Positions 1 through 8,520 of a stretch of DNA of 16,258 bases are shown here, piece by piece. The position numbers were made by a program, and so were the translations under genes. A model generated the notes under the pieces. It was not told the DNA's origin and ran no database searches. It saw nothing but the letters and a program-made list of their open reading frames with translations. Position 1 is the stretch's first letter. Every line of letters starts with the position of its first letter. This stretch comes from an uncultured Christensenella sp. (lineage in GTDB: Bacteria > Bacillota > Clostridia > Christensenellales > UBA1242). The stretch spans positions 1 to 16,258 of the forward strand of contig CASEYA010000038.1 in assembly GCA_949291975.1 (NCBI GenBank). Direction: 5' to 3'.

Positions 1-219
1 AAACTCCCGAAAGGCAACCTTATGGCACATCACAAAATCTCCTTAATGCTGCTGTCTTCCGACTCTGACATGGTTCAAAGCATGCAATTGCACAAGACCT
101 TGCGTTCAACATCTAACAAATGCACTTGCATAGACTAAAAGTTTCCCTAGATGACTGGTCAACCTCGCTATAGCGGATTGCGAGTTACAGGGCACCGCTA
201 GCTCCCCGTTTAGCACAGC
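1..219 (-). ncRNA. ffs: Signal recognition particle RNA, large Bacillus/Clostridium type (3' end outside window)
   Basis: Read on the minus strand, the 5' part carries the Alu-domain core of bacterial large SRP RNA: GTGCTAAACGGGGAGCTAGC near 216-197, then GGTGCCCTGTAACTCGCAATCCGC. The S domain follows near 80-40, with the conserved CATGTCAGAGTCGGAAGACA (stem GTC, GGAA tetraloop, GAC) and AGCAGCATTAAGGAG. The closing strand ATGTGCCATAAGGTTGCC is present near the window start. This order and spacing match the roughly 265-nt Bacillus scRNA, so about the last 45 nt probably lie before base 1. The RNA scaffolds Ffh in co-translational targeting of membrane and exported proteins. The 5' end (about 219) is set from the promoter at 226-254 and is good to a few bases. 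Confidence 0.93.
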
Positions 220-225
220 AATATA

Positions 226-254
226 ATTATAAATTAAAACAATAAAAAAAGCAA
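226..254 (-). promoter_or_regulatory. Sigma-A type promoter of the SRP RNA
   Basis: On the minus strand TTGCTT (254-249) is followed after exactly 17 nt by a perfect TATAAT (231-226). The predicted start, about 7 nt downstream near 219, coincides with the expected SRP RNA 5' end. Confidence 0.85.
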
Positions 255-315
255 GTTAATTTTTTAAAATTAGCAAAAATAAATTGTTTTTTTTATGCTA
301 ATATGATAAACTAAA

Positions 316-324
316 TGTTATATT
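316..324 (+). promoter_or_regulatory. Possible extended -10 promoter for the CBS/ileS cluster
   Basis: TG (316-317), one base, then TATATT (319-324) has the form of an extended -10 element, placing a start near 331 and a leader of about 32 nt. No good -35 is found at the right distance (TTGTTT at 284-289 is too far, 29 nt), so this is weak. A promoter is nevertheless expected here because the SRP RNA runs the other way. Confidence 0.35.
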
Positions 325-362
325 ATGACTTTTTCACTAAAAAAGTCAAAAAGGGGATAAAA

Positions 363-1097
363 ATGATAGTAGACCAAAGCAAAACAAACGCTCAGCGTTT
401 CATACTTGCATATAACGAGATTGACCAATCTTTGCGTGCAATTTATAATTTTAAAAGAAACATAACATTTTCAGACATGATAAGGCGTGCTGTGCCACTT
501 AACAGCGTTGTAAGAAAATACGAGGATAAACTTATTGACTACGCTAGGCTTCGAAATGCAATAATTCACAACAGTAACGAAGAATATATTATTGCCGAAC
601 CTCATGATGAGGTTGTTGAGGAAATTGAAAAAATAGCAAACATGGTAACTTGTCCACCTCTTGTGATAAATACTGTTGCAAAAAAGAATGTGTTAACAAT
701 AAGGGGAGATATGCCAATCAAAGATGTAATAATCACCTTTGCATCTTCTGGTTTTAAGGGTTTGCCAGTGTATTCAGACAACAAAATTCTTGGCGTTGCA
801 ACTGCTGTTAGAATTGTTGAGTGGATGGGTGATAGAATGAAAGATGGTGGTAACATTGATAAAATTTTAGCAAGCACACCAATTTCTGAGACACTGCACG
901 AGGCTGACTTCAACATCAACTTCTCTGTTAGAAGTGAAAAACTCAGCATTCAGCAGGCACTTGACCTTTTTTACAACAACAGAAAACTTTCTTCAATTTT
1001 GATTACAAAAAGTGGAAATTTTGCTGAACCAATTTGTGGGATGATAACAGTTGCCGATGTTATGGATTTAAACAAAATTTTGGAAGACTACGAATAG
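363..1097 (+). CDS. CBS-domain pair protein with HEPN-like N-terminal domain
   Basis: The start is set at ATG 363, which has AAGGGG (351-356) 6 nt upstream; an in-frame ATG at 315 has no ribosome site. The product is 244 aa. Residues about 107-155 and 185-240 look like two CBS motifs (for example MPIKDVIITFASSGFKGLPV and LSIQQALDLF...GMITVADVMDL); such pairs usually bind adenine nucleotides and act as sensors. The N-terminal 95 residues look all-helical and contain R64-N65-AII-H69, which fits the RNxxxH signature of HEPN domains. HEPN proteins are often RNases or toxins, but many are inactive, so RNA cleavage is only a possibility. No membrane segment or signal peptide is seen. The stop codon overlaps the ribosome site of ileS, so it is co-transcribed with that gene. 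CBS assignment is firm; HEPN is tentative and the cellular role unknown. Confidence 0.8.
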   Translation: MIVDQSKTNAQRFILAYNEIDQSLRAIYNFKRNITFSDMIRRAVPLNSVVRKYEDKLIDYARLRNAIIHNSNEEYIIAEPHDEVVEEIEKIANMVTCPPLVINTVAKKNVLTIRGDMPIKDVIITFASSGFKGLPVYSDNKILGVATAVRIVEWMGDRMKDGGNIDKILASTPISETLHEADFNINFSVRSEKLSIQQALDLFYNNRKLSSILITKSGNFAEPICGMITVADVMDLNKILEDYE

Positions 1098-1106
1098 GAG
1101 AATAAA

Positions 1107-4100
1107 ATGTATAACAAAGTTGATGCAAAAATAAATTTGCCCGAGATAGATAAGAAAATTTTAGATTTTTGGGAAAAAGATAATACATTTAAAAAAAGCG
1201 TTAAACAGCGAGAAGGGCAGAAGCCTTTCGTTTTCTTTGAAGGTCCCCCAGGTCTTAACGGAATGCCACACATTGGGCATTGCATGAGTCGAGTTTTTAA
1301 AGACCTTGTTTTAAGATATAAAACAATGCGTGGCTATTATGTTGAAAGAAAGGCCGGTTGGGACACTCATGGGCTTCCTGTGGAACTCAGAGCAGAAAGC
1401 GAACTTCAAATAAAGAATAAACAAGAACTCGAAAAATTTGGTATGGAAAAATTTGTTGATAAATGCAAAGAAGTTCTAACCGAATATAAGGGTGTTTGGC
1501 AAGAAACCTCAAAGAAAATTGGTTTTTGGGTTGACCTTGATAACGCATATTATACCTTTCATGAAGATTACATAGAAAGTGTTTGGTGGTCATTAAAACA
1601 ACTTTTTGACCGTGGACTTTTGTTCAAGGGATATCGTGTTGCACCATATTGTTCTCGCTGTGGAACTTCACTTGCTGAACACGAAGTTGCACAAGGCTAT
1701 GAAGAAGTAACAGACAAAACACTTTTTGTAAAGTTTAAGGTTAAAAACAAGGAAAACACCTTTTTTGTTGCATGGACAACAACGCCTTGGACTCTTCCAA
1801 GCAATGTTGCTCTTTGTGTGAATAAAGAAGCAGATTATTCTTTGGTTAAAGCAAATGGTGAAAACTATATTGTTGCAACTTTGCTTGCTTCAAAAATCTT
1901 TGAAGAGTTCGAAACAATTAAAACATTTAAGGGTGCAGAACTTGAAGGAAAGGAATATGAACCTCTTTACCGCTTGCCACAAAAATATTATGAGGACAAA
2001 AAAGGGTGGTATGTAACAACTGGAGATTTTGTAACACTTGATGATGGAAGTGGAATTGTTCATATTGCTCCAGCTTTTGGTGAAGATGACTATAATATAG
2101 GAAAAGAATATGACTTGCCTTTTATTCAACTTGTTGATGAAGCGGGCAAGATGAAAACTGATATTGTAGATTACTCTGAAATGCCTTATCGTGAAGCAAA
2201 CGAAAAAATTATCATTGACCTTAAAAATGCTGGCAAAGTTGTAAAAATGCAAAAATATAAGCATGACTATCCACATTGCTGGCGTTGCCACACTCCACTG
2301 ATGTATTATGCTCGTGAGGGGTGGTTCATTAAGATGAGTGATTTTAGACAACAACTTGTTAAAAATAATAACAAAGTCAATTGGTATCCAGCAAACGCAA
2401 AAGATGGGCGCATGGGTAATTTCCTTGCCAACGAAAGAGATTGGAATTTATCTCGTGACCGCTATTGGTCAACGCCACTTCCTCTTTGGGTATGTGATAA
2501 ATGTGGCAAGACAATTGCCGTTGAAAGCAAAAAAGAACTTGTTAAGTTAAGTGGTTATAAAGAAGAATTTGAACTTCACAGACCATATGTTGACAAAGTT
2601 ACCATTCCTTGTGAGTGCGGAGGGGTAATGCATCGAGTTCCGCAGGTAATTGATGTTTGGTATGAAAGCGGAGCCATGCCTTTTGCATCACTGCACTATC
2701 CTTTTGAAAATAAAGACATCTTTGAAAAACGAAAGGTTGCAGATTTCATTTTGGAAGGGCAAGACCAAACTCGTGGTTGGTTCCATTCATTGCAAGCAAT
2801 CAGCACAGTTTTGTTTGATGAAACACCATATAAAAACTGTGTCATGACAGGGCTTGTTCTTGATAAAAATGGAAACAAAATGAGCAAAAGCCTTGGCAAT
2901 GTTGTTGACCCTCTTGATATCACAAATCGCTTTGGTGCAGATAGTTTCAGGTGGTATTTTGCTTCAAACTCTGTTCCATGGCAAAGCATTCCATTTTCAG
3001 AAGATGGACTTTTGGAAGTTCAGCGTAAAATGATTGGAACACTTTGGAATGTTTATTCTTTCTTTGTTTTATATGCTAACATAGATAACTTCAAAGGTGG
3101 GCAGAATAAACTTGAAAACTTGAAATTAAATTTAATGGACAAATGGATATTAAGCAGACTTAACAGCCTTATAAAAAGTGTTCAAGAAAAAATGGATGAT
3201 TACAACTGGACACAAGCAACCAGACAGATTGAAAACTTTGTTGATGAACTTTCTAACTGGTATATTCGTCGTTCTCGTGAGCGTTTTTGGGTGGACGGCA
3301 TCTGTGACGACAAAACAGCATGTTTTGAAACACTTTATCATGTGCTTATAACGGTAACAAAACTTATTGCACCAGTTATGCCATTTTTAAGTGAGGAAAT
3401 TTTTCTCAACTTAACCGATAACCAAAAAAGCGTTCATCTTTGTGATTATCCAGAATGTGATGATAGATTTATTGATTTAAGTCTTGAAAGCAGAATGCAA
3501 GATGTAACAAGAATTGTTGACCTTGCCAGAACGGTTAGAGCATCAACAAACCTAAAAACAAGACAACCATTATCTAGAATGCTGATTCACAGTCCAAATG
3601 AAATCAACCTAAAAGAAGAAGAGTTAAACATCATAAAAGATGATATTAATGTTAAAAAGATTGAATTCATTCAAAATCCAGAAGAGTTTTTGACATATGA
3701 ACTCAAACCGCAACTAAAAACACTTGGTCCAAAGTTTGGAGCAAGACTTGGAGAAATAAGGTCATTTTTGCAAAACTGCAATGCTGGCGAGGTTGTTCAA
3801 AAGATTCAAAATGGCGAAAAGATTGAAGTAACAGAGGGGATAACTCTTGAAAAAGATGATATTTTAATCTATTCTCACAGTAAGCCAACATACAGTGCTG
3901 ACTCAAAATATGGTTTAACCATTGTGCTAGACACAAATTTAACAGATGAACTTATTTGTGAAGGGCATATGCGAGAAATCATAAGTAAAATTCAAAACAT
4001 GAGAAAAGAAAGTGGTTTTGAAGTTGAAGATAAAATTATCATAACTTATTCTTGTGGTGATGAACTTGAAAAAGTAATAGAAAAAACAAAGGACGAAATT

Positions 4101-4202
4101 GCATCAGTTGTGCTTGCAACTGAAATTAAAAAAGGTGATGCAGATAAGATTGTCGACATAAATGGGCTAGAACTCTGCGTAAAACTTGAAAAGGTGAAAT
4201 AA
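1107..4202 (+). CDS. ileS: Isoleucyl-tRNA synthetase, type 2 (eukaryote-like)
   Basis: Charges tRNA-Ile with isoleucine in the cytoplasm. The 1031-aa product is close to full length for the family. It has the class I signatures HIGH (residues 55-58, in GPPGLNGMPHIGH) and KMSKS (591-595). The CP1 editing domain shows W223-TTTPWTLPSN and VHIAPAFGEDD, so hydrolysis of Val-tRNA-Ile should be intact. Cys pairs C182/C185 and C391/C394 are likely zinc ligands. NWYIRRSRERFW marks the anticodon-binding region. Motifs such as RKAGWDTHGLPVELRAE and the lack of the C-terminal zinc finger seen in E. coli-type enzymes place it in the type 2 clade, which is generally tolerant of mupirocin. The nucleotide-binding motif is canonical HIGH, not the swapped GXHH reported in some type 2 enzymes. 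GGAG at 1097-1100 precedes the start. No T-box leader is seen upstream, although ileS in Bacillota often has one. Confidence 0.97.
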   Translation: MYNKVDAKINLPEIDKKILDFWEKDNTFKKSVKQREGQKPFVFFEGPPGLNGMPHIGHCMSRVFKDLVLRYKTMRGYYVERKAGWDTHGLPVELRAESELQIKNKQELEKFGMEKFVDKCKEVLTEYKGVWQETSKKIGFWVDLDNAYYTFHEDYIESVWWSLKQLFDRGLLFKGYRVAPYCSRCGTSLAEHEVAQGYEEVTDKTLFVKFKVKNKENTFFVAWTTTPWTLPSNVALCVNKEADYSLVKANGENYIVATLLASKIFEEFETIKTFKGAELEGKEYEPLYRLPQKYYEDKKGWYVTTGDFVTLDDGSGIVHIAPAFGEDDYNIGKEYDLPFIQLVDEAGKMKTDIVDYSEMPYREANEKIIIDLKNAGKVVKMQKYKHDYPHCWRCHTPLMYYAREGWFIKMSDFRQQLVKNNNKVNWYPANAKDGRMGNFLANERDWNLSRDRYWSTPLPLWVCDKCGKTIAVESKKELVKLSGYKEEFELHRPYVDKVTIPCECGGVMHRVPQVIDVWYESGAMPFASLHYPFENKDIFEKRKVADFILEGQDQTRGWFHSLQAISTVLFDETPYKNCVMTGLVLDKNGNKMSKSLGNVVDPLDITNRFGADSFRWYFASNSVPWQSIPFSEDGLLEVQRKMIGTLWNVYSFFVLYANIDNFKGGQNKLENLKLNLMDKWILSRLNSLIKSVQEKMDDYNWTQATRQIENFVDELSNWYIRRSRERFWVDGICDDKTACFETLYHVLITVTKLIAPVMPFLSEEIFLNLTDNQKSVHLCDYPECDDRFIDLSLESRMQDVTRIVDLARTVRASTNLKTRQPLSRMLIHSPNEINLKEEELNIIKDDINVKKIEFIQNPEEFLTYELKPQLKTLGPKFGARLGEIRSFLQNCNAGEVVQKIQNGEKIEVTEGITLEKDDILIYSHSKPTYSADSKYGLTIVLDTNLTDELICEGHMREIISKIQNMRKESGFEVEDKIIITYSCGDELEKVIEKTKDEIASVVLATEIKKGDADKIVDINGLELCVKLEKVK

Positions 4203-4879
4203 TGAAAGATTGTTTATATATTGATAATCACATTCTTGTTGTTGGCAAAGACCACAACACCTCACTTTCTGATTTAAAGGAAAGAATAAAAGAAGATTTA
4301 AAGAAAGAAAATCAAAAAAACAGTTTTATTGAGCAAATAAATCCGCTTTCTTCATTAGCAAGCGGAATTGTTGTTTTTGCGCTTTCTAGCAAAGCAAAAG
4401 AAAGGCTTATAAAGCAAATTCAAGATAAAACATTTGCTCAAAGGTTTTTTGCTGTTTGTGTTGGCACTCCAAAAGATAAAAACAATGTTTTTCAAGAAGA
4501 ACAAAAACAGTATGTTATGTTAAATCAAAAAAATAAAAAACTTGAACTTGTGCCAATGCTTTATGCAAATGCTTTTGAAATATCTAACAGATATAAACTT
4601 TTGCAATCGCTTGATAGAATTTCTCTTGTAGAAATTTTTGGGGGACTTGCGCATGAAGATGAAATTCGCTTCTTTATGTCTAATCTTAAAAGTAGTATTT
4701 TTGGAGATAAACTTTATGAGGGTGATACCTTGGCAAAGGATACCAACCTTGCATTGTCTTTGGTCGAGGTGAGATTTGTTCATCCAATAACAAACAAAAA
4801 TCTGGTGTTTGAATATTATCCAAACACAGATAAAAAACCATGGTCATTTTTTGATGTAAAAAGATTTTTAAAAATTTAA
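4202..4879 (+). CDS. RluA-family pseudouridine synthase fold, catalytic Asp missing
   Basis: The 225-aa protein follows the order of RluA-type 23S rRNA/tRNA pseudouridine synthases. Residues 6-20 (YIDNHILVVGKDHNT) match the 'ilvvnKPaG' strand. NPLSSLASG (47-55) aligns with the catalytic HRLDRxTSG loop. RFFAVCVGTP follows, and LVEIFGGLAHEDEIRFFM aligns with LVEVxLxTGRxHQIRxH. SIFGDKLYEG and FVHPITNKNLVFEYY complete the core. The universally conserved catalytic Asp falls on Ser50, the following Arg on Ser51, and the TGRTHQIR element has become GGLAHEDEIR. By family knowledge it should not make pseudouridine. The frame is otherwise intact, so it is probably retained for another role, such as binding rRNA or tRNA; that is inference. 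Its ATG overlaps the ileS stop codon by one base (TAATG), suggesting translational coupling to ileS. Confidence 0.82.
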   Translation: MKDCLYIDNHILVVGKDHNTSLSDLKERIKEDLKKENQKNSFIEQINPLSSLASGIVVFALSSKAKERLIKQIQDKTFAQRFFAVCVGTPKDKNNVFQEEQKQYVMLNQKNKKLELVPMLYANAFEISNRYKLLQSLDRISLVEIFGGLAHEDEIRFFMSNLKSSIFGDKLYEGDTLAKDTNLALSLVEVRFVHPITNKNLVFEYYPNTDKKPWSFFDVKRFLKI

Positions 4880-4889
4880 GGAGTTTTTT

Positions 4890-5813
4890 ATGCCAGGGTA
4901 TAAAATTGTTTTAAGAATTTTAATATTTTTAATTCTGTTTGGGGTTTTGGCATTTTTAATCTATTTTCTTGCAGGTGGCTTTAACAACCGACTTTCGACT
5001 TATGAAAACTATCAAAACATTAAAAACGGTGAACAAAATGCAGTGCTAAAACAGCACTTAACCGAAGGTTCAGACTTTGTGGCAAGTGTAAACACCTATC
5101 AAGATTCATTTTCTGATTGGTTGAGTTGTTATATTTCACAAGAACTTTTAATCTATGAAATGGCTGACAATCTCTATTTTGTTAATGATGATGCAAACAG
5201 GTCAGAAGTTGACAGTGCTTTAAATTCATATAAAGATAAAATTGCAAACACATCACAAAGCATTGAAACTTTTCTTGATAGACAGAGTTATTTCAGTTCG
5301 CCATCTTCAAGTGGTGGGGAAGAATTGACCTCGGAAGAACTTGAATCTCTTGGTTCGTTGGCAGACACTGTTTATGACAGTCTACAAGGGCAAGTGGCAG
5401 TCATGTATAATCTTAACAATATACTTTTCCCTTTTGTTGTGGAAAATTGTCTTGGCGGAAAAATTGATGCTTCTTTAAAATATGGAATATTGTATTCGCT
5501 TTTACAACAATCAAATCTTTTATATAATAATCTTGAAAAAAACACGCAAACAGATTCTATGATAATTGAAAACGAAAATGCACGAGAAGTATATACAAAT
5601 GAAAAAGCAAAGTTTTTTATGTCTGCGACAACAAGTGGAAGTAATGCTTTAAGTTTTGTTGATGCAATGATTTATTTAAGTGATAAAGCTGAAACAAAAA
5701 CATCATTTTTTGCATCAACCGATAAAAGAACATATGCTGAAAGGCAAAGCCCAGAAATTCAAACAAACCTTGAAAATATTCTAACATTTTTGGGTTGGGG
5801 AGGTGCGTTATGA
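4890..5813 (+). CDS. Membrane-anchored exported protein of unknown function
   Basis: I do not recognise this 307-aa protein. AAGGAG (4878-4883) lies 6 nt before the ATG. Residues about 5-30 form one strongly hydrophobic helix (IVLRILIFLILFGVLAFLIY and on) without a clear cleavage site, so it is probably a type II anchored protein with the remaining 275 residues outside. That part is polar and looks mainly helical, with a Ser/Gly-rich linker near residues 132-145 (SYFSSPSSSGGEE). It lies 10 nt after the RluA-like gene, and its stop overlaps the start of the next gene (ATGA), so the two exported proteins are probably made together, perhaps as partners. Confidence 0.75.
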   Translation: MPGYKIVLRILIFLILFGVLAFLIYFLAGGFNNRLSTYENYQNIKNGEQNAVLKQHLTEGSDFVASVNTYQDSFSDWLSCYISQELLIYEMADNLYFVNDDANRSEVDSALNSYKDKIANTSQSIETFLDRQSYFSSPSSSGGEELTSEELESLGSLADTVYDSLQGQVAVMYNLNNILFPFVVENCLGGKIDASLKYGILYSLLQQSNLLYNNLEKNTQTDSMIIENENAREVYTNEKAKFFMSATTSGSNALSFVDAMIYLSDKAETKTSFFASTDKRTYAERQSPEIQTNLENILTFLGWGGAL

Positions 5814-6859
5814 GCATAACAAACAAATTTTTATCAACAAGTTTGATTTTTGCTTGTCTTTTGTGCTTTTTTGCTCTTTTTACTGGGTGTGGCGAAAATT
5901 ACTCTTTTAAAGATGTGCAGAATAAATATAATTCCATGGTAAAAAGTTATACAAAAATTTTTAACGGTGGCAGTATTGATATAAATTACTCTACCGAATT
6001 AGATGCGCTTATAAATGATGCAAAAAATGTTGAATTTCACAAACTTTCAAACAGCACAAATGATAGTTATGCAATTTTTGAACCAACGCTAAAATCGACT
6101 TTTGAAAGCATCAGTTTTTACATCAATATTTCACCAAATTTAGCAGAAGATGAAACTTTGCCACAAAATGAACTCAATGATTTATACAACAAACTTACTG
6201 ACCTTGAAAATAAAATTTCAGCACTAAATCAGTCAAAAAACTTGCTTGAAAATCTTGCGTTAACTGGTGGTAACACACAAAATTGGGTAAAAGATTATCA
6301 AAATGCTTTTTATAATGCAATAATTAGCGCAAATCAATTTGCAAAAGATTTCTTGACTTTTTATGAAGAAAATTTATTTAGTGAAAGTTTGGTAGATGGC
6401 AGAATTTCATCAGCAGGCGTGCAACTTCATGTGGTTAAAAACCTTGCCGATATGGCAGATATTTTTACAACCTTTACTTTAAGTCAGATAAAGGATAACA
6501 CCGAAATAACTTCAATCAGTCTTGTGAACAAGGCTCTTGACAACTTCTTAGAGGTAAAAAATATTTTAACATCATCTTCATTTTTGGGTATTTTATCAGG
6601 GAATTTAACGTCCGCTGAAAATCAGATGATTGAAGATTATAACAGAGTTTTATCATATGAACCTCTTTATGAAAGGAATAAAAGCCTGGCATATGAATTG
6701 AAAGATAACTATTTTAACACACTCTTAGTTGATAACAAAACATATGAACAACAGGTTTGGCACAACAAAGTGAATGAATTTTTAAATACCGATTATGAAA
6801 CAAATTTTGCATACTATAATGCTCTTACAGACTCAATTATAAATTGGAATAATTCATAA
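5810..6859 (+). CDS. Putative lipoprotein of unknown function
   Basis: The start is placed at ATG 5810, inside the overlap ATGA with the upstream stop, because a strong GGGGAGGTG (5797-5805) sits 4 nt before it; a TTG at 5795 is also in frame but overlaps that ribosome site. The 349-aa product opens with a lipoprotein signal peptide: basic start (MSITNKF), hydrophobic core, and FTGC with Cys27 as the likely lipidated residue. Phe at -3 of the lipobox is less usual than Leu. The mature part is polar and predicted helical (for example LNDLYNKLTDLENKISALNQ, coiled-coil-like). It has no recognised domain. Acting on the outer face of the membrane together with the preceding anchored protein is inference from the overlap. 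Confidence 0.77.
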   Translation: MSITNKFLSTSLIFACLLCFFALFTGCGENYSFKDVQNKYNSMVKSYTKIFNGGSIDINYSTELDALINDAKNVEFHKLSNSTNDSYAIFEPTLKSTFESISFYINISPNLAEDETLPQNELNDLYNKLTDLENKISALNQSKNLLENLALTGGNTQNWVKDYQNAFYNAIISANQFAKDFLTFYEENLFSESLVDGRISSAGVQLHVVKNLADMADIFTTFTLSQIKDNTEITSISLVNKALDNFLEVKNILTSSSFLGILSGNLTSAENQMIEDYNRVLSYEPLYERNKSLAYELKDNYFNTLLVDNKTYEQQVWHNKVNEFLNTDYETNFAYYNALTDSIINWNNS

Positions 6860-6882
6860 AAATTTTTAAAAGGACGATAAAA

Positions 6883-8520
6883 ATGGACAACAATAAACTT
6901 GCAGATTTGCTTTTTCCAAACATAGATAAAACGCCAGAATATTATGAGAAAAAATATCCACCAAGAAAACTGGACGCACAGGCCGAGGTGACAAGATATG
7001 CTCCAAGCCCAACTGGTTTTGTGCATTTTGGTGCCCTTTTCACAAGTTTGGTTAACAATCTTGTTGCAAAAAAATCAAATGGTATATTTTTCCTTAGAAT
7101 TGAAGACACCGATAAAAAGCGAGAGGTTGAAGGTGGGGTAGAAGGCATTATAAACACACTTTCTGCTTTTGATATAAAGTTTGATGAAGGTGCAAGCACT
7201 GGTGGCGAATATGCTCCATATATTCAAAGTGAAAGACAAGAAATATATCAAACCTATGTCAAAGAACTTGTGCGTCAAGATAAAGCATATCCATGTTTTT
7301 GCACAGCGGAAGAACTTGAAGAAATGCGCAAAATACAAGAGGCAAACAAGGAAAACATTGGATATTATCATTTCAAATATGCCAAATGTCGTAATTTAAG
7401 TTTTGAACAAATAAAACAAAAAATTGATAACGGTGAAAAATTTGTTATTCGATTCAAATGTCCCTACACAGCAGATGATGAGATAGAAACATATGATGCA
7501 ATTCGTGGAAAAAGAATTATTCCTCAAAACGGAAACGATGTTGTAATTTTGAAGTCAAACGGTTTGCCACCATACAATTTGGCTCATGTGATTGATGACC
7601 ACCTTATGCACACAACTTTTGTTATAAGAGGGGACGAGTGGTTGCCAAGCCTTGCTGAGCATCTTCAGCTTTTCAGGGCTTTTGGTTTTGAGCCACCAAA
7701 ATATGCACATCTTTCGCCAATTCAAAAGATTGATGAAAATGGTGGACGCCGAAAATTAAGCAAACGAAAAGACCCCGAAGCAGATATGAACTTTTTTGCA
7801 AAAGCGGGCTATCCTGTTGCTGCAATCAAAGACTATATTATGACTCTTGTAAACAGTGATTTCGAAGCTTGGCGACAGCAAAACAAAACTGCTAGCATAT
7901 ACGATTTTCCTTTTTCACTGCAAAAAATGAATGCAAGCGGTGCCCTTTTTGATATAATTAAACTAAAAGACATCAGCAAAAACTATCTTTCAACACTTAC
8001 GCAAAACGAAGTCTTTGATTTAGCGCTTGCTTATGCTAAAGACTATAATCAGCAATTATATAAAAGTTTAACCGAAAACAAGGACTATTGGCTTAACATT
8101 CTTTCAATTGACCGTAATATTCCAAAACCAAGAAAAGACCTAAGCCACTTTGAAGAACTTTATGACACATTTTCCTATATGTTTGAAATTCCAGAAGTTG
8201 CTTTTCCAGAAAACTTTAATAATGAAGACATTAGGCAAATTTTAAATGAATATCCAAATTATTATAACGAAAATGATGACCAGCAGACTTGGTTTAGCAG
8301 AATCAAAGACCTTTCCGAAAAACATGGTTTTGCTAGGGAAGTAAAAGAGTTTAAACAGTCACCAGAAAAATATAAAGGTCATTGTGGTGATGTTAGCACA
8401 ATCATTCGTGTTGCTCTTACAGGCAGAACGCAAACCCCAAATCTTTTTGATATTTGCAGACTTCTTGGCAGGGAAAACATCAAAAAAAGGTGTGAACTTG
8501 CTGTTAAAAACCTAAAATAA
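6883..8520 (+). CDS. gltX: Glutamyl-tRNA synthetase
   Basis: Attaches glutamate to tRNA-Glu, and possibly to tRNA-Gln if the enzyme is non-discriminating, which the sequence alone does not tell. The 545-aa product has the class Ic opening TRYAPSPTGFVHFGALFTSL, in which HFGA (48-51) stands in for the usual HIGG. FLRIEDTDKKR follows, then the glutamate/ATP site region LPPYNLAHVIDDHLM and VIRGDEWLPS, and KLSKR (291-295) as the KMSKS loop. The C-terminal part is helical, as expected for the anticodon-binding domain. There are about 36 residues before the catalytic core, more than in typical bacterial GluRS, where the core begins within about 10 residues. AAAGGA lies upstream of ATG 6883. It is the last gene of the cluster and lies 23 nt after the lipoprotein gene. 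Confidence 0.95.
   Translation: MDNNKLADLLFPNIDKTPEYYEKKYPPRKLDAQAEVTRYAPSPTGFVHFGALFTSLVNNLVAKKSNGIFFLRIEDTDKKREVEGGVEGIINTLSAFDIKFDEGASTGGEYAPYIQSERQEIYQTYVKELVRQDKAYPCFCTAEELEEMRKIQEANKENIGYYHFKYAKCRNLSFEQIKQKIDNGEKFVIRFKCPYTADDEIETYDAIRGKRIIPQNGNDVVILKSNGLPPYNLAHVIDDHLMHTTFVIRGDEWLPSLAEHLQLFRAFGFEPPKYAHLSPIQKIDENGGRRKLSKRKDPEADMNFFAKAGYPVAAIKDYIMTLVNSDFEAWRQQNKTASIYDFPFSLQKMNASGALFDIIKLKDISKNYLSTLTQNEVFDLALAYAKDYNQQLYKSLTENKDYWLNILSIDRNIPKPRKDLSHFEELYDTFSYMFEIPEVAFPENFNNEDIRQILNEYPNYYNENDDQQTWFSRIKDLSEKHGFAREVKEFKQSPEKYKGHCGDVSTIIRVALTGRTQTPNLFDICRLLGRENIKKRCELAVKNLK

Noticed and set aside
1..219. Could be tmRNA, RNase P RNA or a decayed coding region
   Set aside because: Minus-strand motifs and order (GTGCTAAACGGGGAG..., GGAA tetraloop, AGCAGCATTAAGGAG) fit large SRP RNA, and no ORF is supported.
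315..362. Longer start (ATG 315) for the CBS protein
   Set aside because: No ribosome site; it would begin within or next to the likely -10. ATG 363 has AAGGGG at good spacing.
1098..1106. T-box leader for ileS
   Set aside because: ileS starts 9 nt after the CBS gene, leaving no room for a leader.
1890..2354. Long minus-strand open frames within ileS and other genes
   Set aside because: They are shadows of strongly supported genes, without ribosome sites or family motifs.
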